A stretch of 64,000 bases of DNA from Pelecanus crispus (lineage: Eukaryota; Chordata; Aves; Pelecaniformes; Pelecanidae): positions 8,192,511 to 8,256,510 of the forward strand of contig NC_134659.1 in the NCBI RefSeq assembly GCF_030463565.1, in the 5' to 3' direction. The notes beneath the pieces were generated by a model that was given only the letters and a program-made list of their open reading frames with translations, did not search any database and was not told the origin of the DNA. Position 1 is the stretch's first letter. Each line of letters starts with the position of its first letter. Shown here in pieces: positions 13,255 to 23,660 of the stretch. The translations under genes and the position numbers were made by a program.

Positions 13255-13820
13255 AGTGCTGACACAAAGCCCCTTTCCCTTCTCCAGCGCGGAGACAAGC
13301 TGGCCCTCCCCAGCTGATCTGCCTCTCCGGCATCTCACAAGCAGCGGCGCGAGGAGTTCTGCAGGCAGGAGCGACTCAGATTCCCCGCAGCAGCCTCCCC
13401 TCTTGGCATCTCTCTCCACCGCTTCCCCAGCCATCCGCGAGCTGCATTTGCAGATAACATCCCTCCGAACGCCCCCAGCTGAGACCCCGACGTGCGCATA
13501 CCCGGCTGCCTCCCCGGCTATCCGCGGAGGCAGGCACACAGGCGCTGAGCCTTGCTTTGGCTCCGCATTAATATGCACACAATATGGCCAGAGTCGCTCT
13601 GAATCTGACAATATTCGCTTTTTGGAAAACAACAAGAAGCGAGAGCCAAACTGCACGCGTCTCCCTGCTGGAGCAAGGTTGAGGCCGGCATTGAGCTGGG
13701 AGCTGCTGGGGGCTGCGGCTGCGCAGAGGCTGGACTCTTTCAAACCCAGACCATCATCTTCGGAGGCAGATACGGAGGCAACAGAGCCGTCACAGCGGCC
13801 ACCATCGCTTTCTCATTAGC
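13255..13820. promoter_or_regulatory. GC-rich block with embedded AT core, candidate promoter or enhancer
   Basis: Between CpG-containing segments lies an unusual AT-rich core (about 13565-13650) with ATTAATATGCACAC, CAATATGG and GACAATATTCG. The first resembles an octamer (POU) site. The minus strand is open for 169 codons here (13234-13743), but the reading frame matches nothing I recognise. It could be an alternative promoter or enhancer of the presumed minus-strand gene. Confidence 0.22.
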
Positions 13821-15880
13821 AGCATCCTCCTACCACTGCCAGTCTGGACCAGCTCTCCCCAGCCAGCCTGCTCTGGTTACTGGTGTTATTAGCACCCGTC
13901 CTGTGCCCGTGAGTCCTCACAGATTTACGAAAGCTTTGGGTACCACCGAGTGCACTTGGGAGCTGCCTCAGAGCGGATCAGCCTCAATCCAAGCCAATGA
14001 GGCTGGAGAGGAGACCATGAAGGTCCCAGCTGCCCCAGAGACTGGTTAACCTGGGTGCTCCTAAGCAGCTCCCAATCATTTGGGGATAAGTCCTGCAAAA
14101 TCTCATGCTTTTGGGAGAACAGGCTCAGGCAAACCTCCAGCTCACCAGCAACTACGTGGGAGCTGACCCACGATCGCTCTCCTTCTGTACACACCTGCAT
14201 TGAAAGAAAGAGGGAGAAAAAAGCTGAGGGTGAAGGCAACAGCATAGGAAGATCCTTCTGCTTCCTTTTCCGCAACAACAGGTTTTTGGCATTTCGAGGC
14301 ACACCAGGTCAGCCTATGTGGAGCCAAGAGACCTTGGAAGGAGAAAGTCCGGGCACTGAGTGATGGAGGACCTGCCACATCTTGGTCTGACAGAGCAGGG
14401 TGGCTCTTCCTGACGGGTCACCACACTTGTCCCCGCCGGGGCAGTGGCAGCACCTCCCTGGCATCTCCAGTGGTTGGATTTCCTCCTACTTGCAGGGGAG
14501 AGAGGAGGAAACCAAGCAGCCAGTGTCCACCAGCTACGCAGGTTAGTGGCTGGTTTCCTCACCTTTTCAGCCTCCAAAATATAATTTGTTTGTTTGTTTG
14601 TTTGTTTGCAAGACTGGGGGAATTATCAATGCTTGCATCCATGGCTTCACCACATCGCAGCAGTGCAGGACTCCCAGCTACCAGCCAACCCCGTTAGCTG
14701 TGTGTGCCTCGAGCCTGTGCTCACCCGCCGCTCCGGGCTGCATTTACAGCTCAGAAACGAACGCCCCCAGCAGCGTAAGGGCTTATCACATGGGGACGGA
14801 GAGAAGAAAATCCAAATACCTTCAATCCAAAGTCTCCTAAAGAAACACATCTATTTAGAGCATCACTCGTTTTATAGCCTCAGCACCTCCCAGCTATGCT
14901 AAACTTCAGTTTTCACATTCATCGCATCCAGCACTGCTCCAAAATCCCCCAGTCAATGTCACAAAGCCAATAAGTGAGTTTGCCACTTCACCCCAAGATC
15001 ACAGCACGTGACATTAGCCCTTGGCTTCATTTGTAGACCAACCGATGAGCTCTCCCCACCCTGCCAGCAAACCAGTAAAGTCAAGAGGCTGAAATCTGCC
15101 GGAGAAAAAAGCCTTCTTGCTTCTGAGTTACAGACCGGTCTGCCCAGTGCCCTGTATGAACTGAAAACACCAGCATGCCCTCTGCATTCACCTGCTCAAG
15201 GGAAACCCAGCTGCTCAGACCAAAGCAGTCAGTCCCCTTCCCTGTATTCCACATCTCAAAGCCAGACATGTAAATGTAAATTATATACTTACTGCAAACA
15301 GGATGGAACAGACACCTGGGACACACACACGGAGGGTTAGCAGGGATGAAGCGCGGTACACTGTGTTTTCGACAGCTCCTAAAGCATGCAGCTATTTGGA
15401 CACGAGAGCATCCTTGCGGGTAACGCTGGCCAGACGGGCCGTGCACCTCCGCTCTCCTCGCCACAGGGACAGCTCAGGGGCTGGGAGGGCTCCCATGATA
15501 AGCTGGAAGGGATTTTGCAAGTGCCTTTCCCATGCCCTGTCCTGAGATGGGAACGGCCCTCGTTGGCCACTGCCAGCACACTTGGCCAGCCCTTCCCCGG
15601 GAAGGTCACCAGCAACGATGGCATTTTCATCGGCGGCTGCTGAGGGCCCATCTCTTTGGGGAAAGGATGAGTTTTGGGGGGTCTTTTGCTTGATGCCACA
15701 TCAGGGATGAGTTTCCCCTCCTGGACCCTGCTTCCCTGAACGCCGCTGCACACCTGATTAACACAGCTCACAGCACAGAGAGAGTAATAAATGTTCATTC
15801 ACCCCAAAGACTGACATAGCCATGGCATTGCTTAAAAGACGAGATCTCAAGAGCAGAATTTCACCCTCTGTAGCCTAACA
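13821..15880. other. Gene-free stretch with one small microsatellite
   Basis: No gene or transposon recognised. The only structured element is a (TTTG)6 run. Open frames are short and without known motifs. Confidence 0.45.
14585..14608 (+). repeat. (TTTG)6 microsatellite
   Basis: Six uninterrupted TTTG units, read directly. Confidence 0.97.
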
Positions 15881-15889
15881 GATGCCCTG

Positions 15890-16385
15890 CATTGAGCCAT
15901 GCAGCAATATTTAAATAAAAAATGGTGGCTGTACAATAGCCAAGTCATTTGAGAATTAAAGCGCTGGTATTTTTAGGCAGCGGGAGTACGTGTGGGAGAG
16001 ATCTCAAAGTGCAGGCTGATGCCATTTGCTGCAGGGCAGTTAGAATTAGATTTATTGACGACGTGTGATTTGAAAGCGACACCAGCGCTCACGAAGAGCC
16101 ATGCAGCGATCAGCAATGCTGGGGCTTATCTCAGCTTCATTTTAAGAGACAAAATTTCTTTATACATGTGTAAACACAAAGGACACGTAGAACGAAAGCC
16201 ATTTCTGCTTGCAGACATGCTCGGATTGCCATCTCCAAAAATGGCCACTGCAAAAGTCTTGTAACTAAATTAACTAGAAGCAGATGATCAAAAGGGGAAA
16301 AAAAATGTTCTTTTTTTAATATGGCAGCCCCAAAGTGTTGGCAATAATTGAGCGATTATCATCCAGGTTTTGATGCTGGGGAGGA
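15890..16385. promoter_or_regulatory. AT-rich island, possible conserved noncoding element
   Basis: About 500 bp of balanced to AT-rich, low-CpG sequence in GC-richer surroundings. It contains a MEF2-like GGTATTTTTAGGC, GGCTTATCTCAG, a TTAATTAGA-like AAATTAACTAG, and an A-run facing a T-run at 16300-16320. No open frame of note. The compositional contrast suggests selective maintenance, for example an intronic enhancer, but this is inference. Confidence 0.2.
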
Positions 16386-17850
16386 GGAAAGAGAAGTCTT
16401 CTCTCCATCAAACACCAGCTGCTCTCTGGGCGGCACATCTGGATATCAGACAGGTAACAGCAGCAAAGCAAACCCTTTCTGGATCTGGGCTCAAAGGAAA
16501 GACAGCTCAGATCAGGAGAGATGAGCCTTGTGGCTCCAATTAAACACTTAATGGGTTAAAATGAGTTAAGCCATGTTATTCTGCACATGGTGACTGGAGA
16601 GCCCAAGCCCCTGGAAGGGTTCAGGGAGGCGTCTCTCCGAGGGATGCTGGCAGCGACCTTGGAGACCCCGCTCTGTCCCCTGTCCCACCGAAGCCTGCCG
16701 GCAGCTGCCTCCACGTGCTGTGACGCTGGGTAGGAGGAAGGACAGCAGCTCTTAGCAGGCAGATGGGAGCCTCCAGGACTTCCACCCACCCGCTCTCTAG
16801 CACAGCCGGGTTTTCCAAGCAGCAAAGCAGCAGCCAACATGCGGTTTGCTCAAGACCTCCACGGGTCCTTCAGGGGCTTGGGTTCGCAGCTCCTCTGGCC
16901 CCACACAGCCTCCTGCAATCCTCCCCAGCCTGCCTTAGCCCAAATGCCTGGCTCGCTTTCGCCATGCAGACTTGGCCCTGCCTGCCTCCTCGCTGCAGGA
17001 GATGTGGGGATCGGGTCCCCCTTCGCCTGTGTGCAGCAGTGCATGGTTGGACATTGCCACTGCTGACACCCCCAGCCCTGCAGCAACTATAAGTGTGGCA
17101 CGGGGACAGGATCTCCGCTGCAGCCAGCACCTCTGCAGGGGGATGCACTGACAGCAACGCCATCCTCAGCCGGGGTGGGAAACGTTACCGGCACCATGGG
17201 ATGGCAAAGGCACCAGCAGCACCACGTCCCAGTGACGCCCACCCTGACTGACCCCCGCTAGCCCCGGGCAGAAACCAGCTGCAGCAACACCAGGAAGCCC
17301 CATGGAAACAATCTCTGCTGCAGACACAGGAGAAAAGCAGGATCTGGCTGTGCCACCCTCACACTTCATCCCCACCACCCCTTCCTGAGAGCGGGGAGCT
17401 CAGCTTTCCAGCATGCCAGGGAAAGCAAACATGGGGAGAAGATATTCAGCGGCACCACAGCTACCTCATCCCGCAGAGAAACTGGCCAAGACACCGCGGC
17501 ACTTCCTGAGCCTTGAAACAATGCCGTGCCCGAACGAGCCTTGAAACGCTGCCCTGCACTCCCCAAACCCAGGTCTCACCCAGGGAGACCCACAATCGAT
17601 CTGGGTACTCCCTTGGATGGAGCAGGAATTTCAAGGCACAGTGCTTTCCACCACCCCAGGGACACAGGCCTCAGGTCTGTCCCCCAAGGACCGAGGACAG
17701 GAGGGCGCAGAGCCCGCACCGCCCGGCTGCGGGGCTCTGGCCTGATCTGAGCTCCCCGGGTGGGCTGGCAGGACAGTGAGCCATCAAGGTGCTTTATGAG
17801 AGCTCGCTCCCCCAAACGAGAACGTCATCTCGCAACCCCGCCCAGAGAAA
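16386..17850. other. Gene-free stretch, unique sequence
   Basis: Ordinary GC-rich sequence with short open frames only. No repeat or exon recognised. Confidence 0.45.
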
Positions 17851-17859
17851 TCACACTTG

Positions 17860-18350
17860 CACAAGGTACTTGCGCATTATGTGGGACAGTTTGGGACCAG
17901 AATAACTTCCTCTCCTGGCTGATAAGCATGTAAATAAATCAGCCACAGCCAAAAATAACCTCTGGACCTTTTTTGACTCCTTCCTGCAAAAAACAGTTTG
18001 GGGGGATGCTAGAAAGAGGCCAGGATCTAGATAGCACAGCTGCCAGGCACTGAATTACAGGGCAGATTAACTGGATTATTGAGGCTGTAAACTTTGTAGA
18101 AGCCCATCTTTCCCCCCACTGTCTGCAGCCCCTGGCACCATGAATTTCTGTACGGGGAATAGTAGTAGGCACCACCACGAAGCCTGTTTAATCCATGATT
18201 AAGAGTTTGAGATCAGGTTTATGACACCTGTGCTAATGCCACAGCAAGGCTATAAACACCCTTCCTGATTTTGGAAGCCAGAAAGGCCAGGCTTTGGCAG
18301 AAGAGAATCCATTTGAGGATGAACTGCACTAACGAGGCTCCCGGAAAGGT
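17860..18350. promoter_or_regulatory. AT-rich island ending in a TATA-like box
   Basis: A second AT-rich island (GTAAATAAATCAGCC, GATTAACTGGATTATTG, TTTAATCCATGATTAAGAG) ends in CTATAAACACC at 18250. About 70 bp further, an ATG at 18319 opens a ten-codon stretch that runs into a consensus plus-strand splice donor at 18349 (GGAAAG then GTGAGC). This could be a TATA-driven first exon, but no downstream exon is identifiable, so confidence is low. Confidence 0.18.
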
Positions 18351-21300
18351 GAGCGTTGGGCTGGCAAAGCGGCCGAACGTCCCCCTTTCCCCAGGCTCCG
18401 GCCATCCGATGCGCAGCCCAGCTCCCACCTCTCGGCTGTCAAACCCCCAAGGCACTGCGCAGCCGCCAGCCCCGCAGCAGCGCGTTTCTTCTGTCCCAGC
18501 ACATTAGCCACGTCGCAAACGATGCTAGCGGGGGAGGTAAAACCCATCTGTAATTATGGAGAAAATTCATTTCTACCAAGAAAGGGTGGAAACGAGAGCT
18601 TTAAATCAAAGCGCCTGGTGGATGGGCAGTGATTTTGGGAGCGGGTCCCTTCCCCTTCTGTGCCAACCTGCCCTGGCAATGGATCTTCTCCCCTCCGGGA
18701 GGCTGGATGGAGAGTCCAGGTGGGAAGAGCATCCTTCCCTGCTGCGCATCCCCACGGCATAGCACTCGTTATTTAAAAAAACCGGCCGCAGGCTGTCAAC
18801 GTCTCACCTCGCCACGGAGGAGCCGGGCCCATGCCCCAGTGTTTCCTGGCGTGGCACTGCCTCCGCGACCTGCCGGCACGGCACGCAGCGGCAGGGGCTC
18901 GGCACAGCTGATGCCGGCTTGGAGGCTGCAGGGGAGAGAGGCATCACGCAGCAAAAAACCCTGGGAACTGCCCTCTCCTGGAAATCCGTCGCAACGGACA
19001 GGAGGATGAGGGAAATGAGCTCTCATCTGCCACTTGTTTTCTTCTTTTTTTTTTTGGATGCAATTAAAGGCAGCCACCCAGCCGGTACCTCCTCGTGCTT
19101 GCTAAGAGAAGTGTGGCAGAAATTGAAAACCCGGAGCTGAAAAAAAAAAATCTGCATTTCAGATAAATTCCAGCCTTGTCAGTCCTGCAGGATTACAGCA
19201 CTGGAGACAGCTACCCAGGAGCTGATTTAAAACACTAGGGTGGAGATTCAGGAAAGGAGGGCAACTTGGAGGACACAGGGTCAGTCCCCTCCTGGCCGGT
19301 GACTTGTGGCCCTGTCTTCTGGAGAAGGTTTGGCACCCAGCTCCAAGATCCCTCCACCTCCGCGCTGTGGGATGGAAATCGCTGCACTGCCAGCACTGCA
19401 CAGGGGCTGAGGGGCTGGCAGGGCTGCTCCATGCACAGCTTTGCACAAAAATGAGAGAGAGATGAACGCTCGCTTCACTCCTTAGGGCATCCTCACCGTC
19501 CAAATTAAATGGAGGGCTTTACGATGTCCCCACAAGGATTTTAACCTGCTTGACCACAGCACCAACAGAAGTAAAATCCAATTATATCAGCGCAACTTTT
19601 TTTAGCAAAGAGCTTTGAATCATTTTTTGCTACTTCTGCTCCAGATGGGCCCAAATGCAGACCTGTTCCCCAACGCTGCAGTTGTTTCATGTGATATTTT
19701 CCCTTCCTCCCAAATGCCAACTCGTGTGAGCACACCCACACGTGCACCCACCTCCAAGCCTTTTGGCATCGTTTGCTTGCAGAGGAGCCCTGTAAGCGCT
19801 GAAAACTCCCAACCACGTCCCTCAGGAGCCTGGCCAGGGCTTGGACCCACCTGCAGAGCCCACGTCAGAGCCCTCACCCTTGGTCAGGTCCACCACCCCC
19901 ACACTTGGCATTTCACAGAAAGCATCTGTAAAGTGCGGGGTTGTTATTGCCTTTAACACCTCTCTGGGAAGAAAGCCGGGCAATGGATCCAACATCCTTC
20001 CCCTCCACTTAATAGCCCCGAGACCTCCCCGCTTACTTTTGGGAGCCATTTGGGAAACCTCAGACTCACCAAAGCATTCTTTAGAAGGAAATTATTTGTA
20101 AAATAAGGTTTCAAGTATTGCTAAAGTATCTTTCTGCTTTGCTGGAAAACATGAAATGGCACCGCCCAGGCAGCGGACAGACATTCATGCCAAAGTCGCT
20201 CCCCGTCCCGAGAGTGGAGACCTCCAGAAGCAATTCCAGTTGGGTCCCAGTTTGGGTCCAGCACCCTCTGAGGCTCCAGGGCCGCCTCCCCCAGCTTCAG
20301 TGTGACTCCCCCCTCCAGCATGGCGTCAGGCTCTTTCCCAGCACTGACTCACGGCCACCACCTCCCCACCCAGCACACCACGACCCCATCACCCGCCCAG
20401 CTCCCTCTCACTCAGCCCCCTCCTCCTCGCACCACCGTCCTCGCCCCTGTCCCCACTCCCCTGCACCACGGCGGGAGCTGCCTGAAAGGGCAAGGCTTGC
20501 AAAAAGGGCCCTCAAAAGATACAGAAAAGGAGGTTTTTAGGGTGGTTTTTACTCCCAGCACCTTCTGAGACAACTGAGACAGGCAGGAACCCAAATCTCC
20601 AGCAGGTTCAATCCCCCAGCATCTGCACTTCAACTGCTGGCGAGTGCTAAGCTGAGGCACAGCTGGACCAAGCCATGGGCACCGCTCGCCCTCGCCACAA
20701 AGCCAGAAAGCTGCACGGAGACGGACGAGTCATTTAATCCTACATCTGCCAAGCCACAGCTGAGCTGGCCACCCGGGAAAGCCAGATCCAGCCATCGGCC
20801 CCACCACCGGTGTCTCAGGAGCCTGCCAGTTTGGGAGCTCACCCCTACCCTCCAGCCAGTGATATAGGTCCCGGACCACCTCCGGTCTGTCTCCTGGAAA
20901 AGAGATGCAGGAGGAGCAAGCACAGGAGCTGGGAAGCCACCCGTGCACCTGAGCACCTCTGGGTGCTGGGGGGACAGCACCAGAGACCTGTGCCGGCAGC
21001 TCTCTGACAACTCTCCAGGGAAGTCCCCAGAGATCGGTCCCGCTCCCCAACCAGCACCGTCCTGAGACGCAGGGAGCAGCACATCGTGGCATCCCCAAGA
21101 GCACAGACACCTGAGACTCCCAGACCATCAGAGCTATGAAGACACCGACTTCCCATCTCCTCTAAAGCCTGGGCAGCAGCGCAACCGAGAAACTCCCGAA
21201 CCACACAGACACGTTCACCCAGGTACCAATCCCCAGCTCACACCTTGCCTCTGCACCAGCTCGTGCTCACGAAGCGGCACGGCAGTGTCAAACCCACCAG

Positions 21301-21594
21301 GGGAACCTCATTCCAGCGTGTGAGCAGATGGTGGCAAATGAGCTTAAATGAATACTTTGCCAACCCTGACTTGGCCAAAACCAGGGCATCCCCAGAAGGT
21401 TTTGCACAGCTTTAACAGAACCTAGCTTCCTAAGCCAATTGCTGTTATAATGATGCAATTTAGGGGATAAACAAGCCCTTAAAGGCTGGTGTTATTCAGG
21501 AGAAAATCATGGTGTCTGGAGGCAGCTTGCCATGGCCGTGACGAGATGGCAGCAGCCGACAGGGGATGGGAACTGGTGTGAGCACAGCTGGAGG
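18351..21594. other. Gene-free stretch, unique sequence
   Basis: No gene recognised. It contains short poly-T or poly-A runs near 19045 and 19140 and several short open frames on both strands with no familiar motif. AT content rises again around 19500-19700. Confidence 0.45.
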
Positions 21595-22010
21595 TAGCCA
21601 AGCTGGCCCGATCCTCACCGGGCTGGTCCAGCCCCGAGCGCAGTGGGCATCTGCCCGGTGCCAACATCCAGGCTGGACCAGCTTGGTGAGCATCTGCCCA
21701 GTTCTGAGCTGGACCAGCTTGGCAGGCATTTACCTGGTGCTGAGCTCCGGGCTGGACCAGCCCACGAGCATCTGTCTAGCGAGCATCCCCATGAGCCAGT
21801 CCAGCCTGGAGCTCAGTGCCGGGCGGATGCTTGCAGGGGCTGACACAGCCCGGGGCTCGGTGCCGGGCGGATGCTCGCAGGGGCTGATACAGCCCGGAGC
21901 TCGGTGCTGGGCAGATGCTCGCAGGGTGGACACTCGCGGGGCTGATCCAGCCCTGAGCTCAGCGCCGGGTGGATGCTTGCAGGGCGGATGCTTGCGGGCT
22001 AGAGACAGTG
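21595..22010 (+). repeat. Minisatellite, about 44-bp unit
   Basis: Degenerate tandem repeat. The clearest copies share GCTGA.ACAGCCCGG..CTC, GTGC.GGGC and GATGC(T/C)(T/C)GCAGG. Their GGGCGGATGC cores sit near 21821, 21865 and 21909 (44 bp apart), with another at about 21967. Older diverged copies (GGGCTGGACCAGC, GAGCATCTG) extend left to about 21600. The array keeps one frame open for hundreds of codons without being a gene. Confidence 0.75.
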
Positions 22011-22589
22011 CCGAGGGGGGTGGGAGGATACGGCGCTGGGAAATCAGAGCAGGAGAAGGCCAGGGTAGGACCAGTCTTACCAGGATGCCCGCCCTCCCCC
22101 TCAGCGTAAGGTGGACTCATGGAGGGGGGGTGATGCAAAGGGACAGCTTGGGACCATATTGGGGGGCTGCCAGGGGCAGAGAGCAGCTGAAAACCAAGGA
22201 ACCCCCCTCCCCACTCCTGGGTTACAGGAGTCGCTGCCCCCCATGCCGTGCAGCCTCGGGGGGGTGGATGTGGCCACCCCTTCACCCCTCCTGCCTGCAC
22301 ACCCAGCGGGGATGGGGCAGCGCCTCTGCCTGGCTCAGCCCCCGGCCCGGGGCCAGCGGTTTGGGGGGCAGAGCAGCCCCTTGGCTCGGATGCCCGGCCT
22401 GGGGGCAATATCGGGGGACAGCAAGTCCCCCCACGACCCGGCTCGGGGGTGAGGATGAGATGCCCCCAGCCCGGACTCAACCCACGGGAAACGAGGGAGC
22501 TCAGCACATCCCCTCACCCAGACACCCCCTCCAAGGGCTAACGGGTGGGAGACAAAGCACCCCCGGACCCAGGTACCCCCTCCCGGGGG

Positions 22590-22862
22590 GGGCAGAGCAT
22601 CCCCAGCCCAGCCCCACCCGGGGGGCAACGGGGAGCAACGCCCCACCGGCCCAGCGCCACGGGGACCCCACAGAGCATCCCCGCCCGGGGCGGGGGGGGG
22701 CAAAAAGGGCACAGCCCCCCGAGCCCAGCCCCACCAGCGGGGCTGAGCATCCCCTGCCCGGCCCCACCGGGGGCCCGAGCATCCCCCCCGCGGGGCAGAG
22801 CATCCCCTGCCCGGCCCCACCGGGGGCCCGAGCATCCCCCCCGCGGGGCAGAGCATCCCCCG
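22590..22862 (+). repeat. GC-rich tandem repeat, 53-bp unit
   Basis: Two perfect adjacent copies of a 53-bp unit start at 22745 and 22798 (GAGCATCCCCTGCCCGGCC, then ACCGGGGGCCCGAGCATCC and CGCGGGGCA). Related partial copies with GAGCATCCCC and GCCCCACCGG extend left to about 22590. Runs of C and G make it prone to secondary structure and slippage. It directly abuts the CpG-rich promoter-like block at 22.9 kb. Confidence 0.8.
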
Positions 22863-22900
22863 TGGGCAGCGTGGGGCCGCCCGGCCCCGCCCGCACTCAC

Positions 22901-22965
22901 CGGCCGCCGAAGTCGCTGGAAGCCGCCGCCGCTGCCGCCGCTGCCCGCCCCGCCCACTGCGTCAC
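22901..22965 (-). other. Candidate noncoding first exon of a minus-strand gene, with CpG promoter
   Basis: Read on the minus strand, a GC-rich segment with a GC box (GGGCGGGGCGGG) and a CGCAGTGGGC block leads into CTTCGGCGGCCG followed by a perfect donor GTGAGTG (plus-strand CACTCAC, 22894-22900). The segment has no ATG, so it would be 5' UTR. Candidate promoter sequence extends to about 23030. No coding exon follows within the 22.9 kb to the left that I can recognise, so the gene cannot be named. In human, a minus-strand neighbour (CYB5R1) sits head to head with TMEM183A, but its first exon is coding, which does not match. Confidence 0.35.
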
Positions 22966-23044
22966 CGTCCCCGCCTGGCCACGCCCACGGCCACTCCCTC
23001 CCGCCTGGCCACCCCCGGGGGGTGGTGGGGGTCGGGGGGGCTGA

Positions 23045-23660
23045 GGGTGCGGGGCAGGGTCTGGGGGGCAAGAGCCCTCCTGGGGGGCCAGGAACCTCCT
23101 GGGGGGGGGCAGGAAGCCCCTGGGGGGGCACAGAACTCCTTCGGGGGGCAGGATCCCCCCTGGGGGGCAGGAACCCCCTGGGGGTCACAGAACTCCTTCG
23201 GGGGGCAGGATCCCCCCTGGGGGGCAGGAACCCCCTGGGGGGGCACAGAACTCCTTTGGGGGGGGCAGGATCCCCCCTGGGGGGCAGGAACCCCCTGGGG
23301 GTCACAGAACTCCTTTGGGGGGGGCAGAATCCCCCCTGGGGGCCAGGAACCCCCTGGGGGTCACAGAACTCCTTTGGGGGGGGCAGAATCCCCCCTGGGG
23401 GCCAGGAACCCACTGGGGGTCACAGAACTCCTTTGGGGGGCAGGATCCCCCCTGGGGGGCAGAAACCCCCTGGGGGGGGGCACAGAACTCCTTTTGGGGG
23501 GGCAGGATCCCCCCTGGGGGCCAGGAACCCACTGGGGGTCACAGAACCCCTTTGGGGGGCAGGATCCCCCCTGGGGGGGCAGGAACCTCCTGGGGGGGGC
23601 AGGATCCCCCCTGGGGCTGCCACAGAACTCTCTTGGGGGGCAAGAACCCCCTTGGGGTTT
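23045..23660 (+). repeat. G-rich minisatellite, 57-60 bp unit
   Basis: At least eight tandem copies of a unit built as CACAGAACTCCTTTGGGGGG, CAGGATCCCCCCTGGGGGG, CAGGAACCCCCTGGGGGT. CACAGAAC starts at 23129, 23186, 23244, 23303, 23362, 23421, 23481, 23540 and 23621, so spacing is 57-60 bp except the last (81 bp). G-runs of five to nine and CCCCCTGGGGG-type inverted arms recur in every unit, so the array should readily form G-quadruplexes and hairpins. Both strands stay open for hundreds of codons in several frames; this is a by-product of the repeat. Confidence 0.93.

Noticed and set aside
21566-23044. 492-codon plus-strand open frame
   Set aside because: It runs through two minisatellites and a CpG block; low-complexity Pro/Gly/Ala/Arg sequence with no domain.
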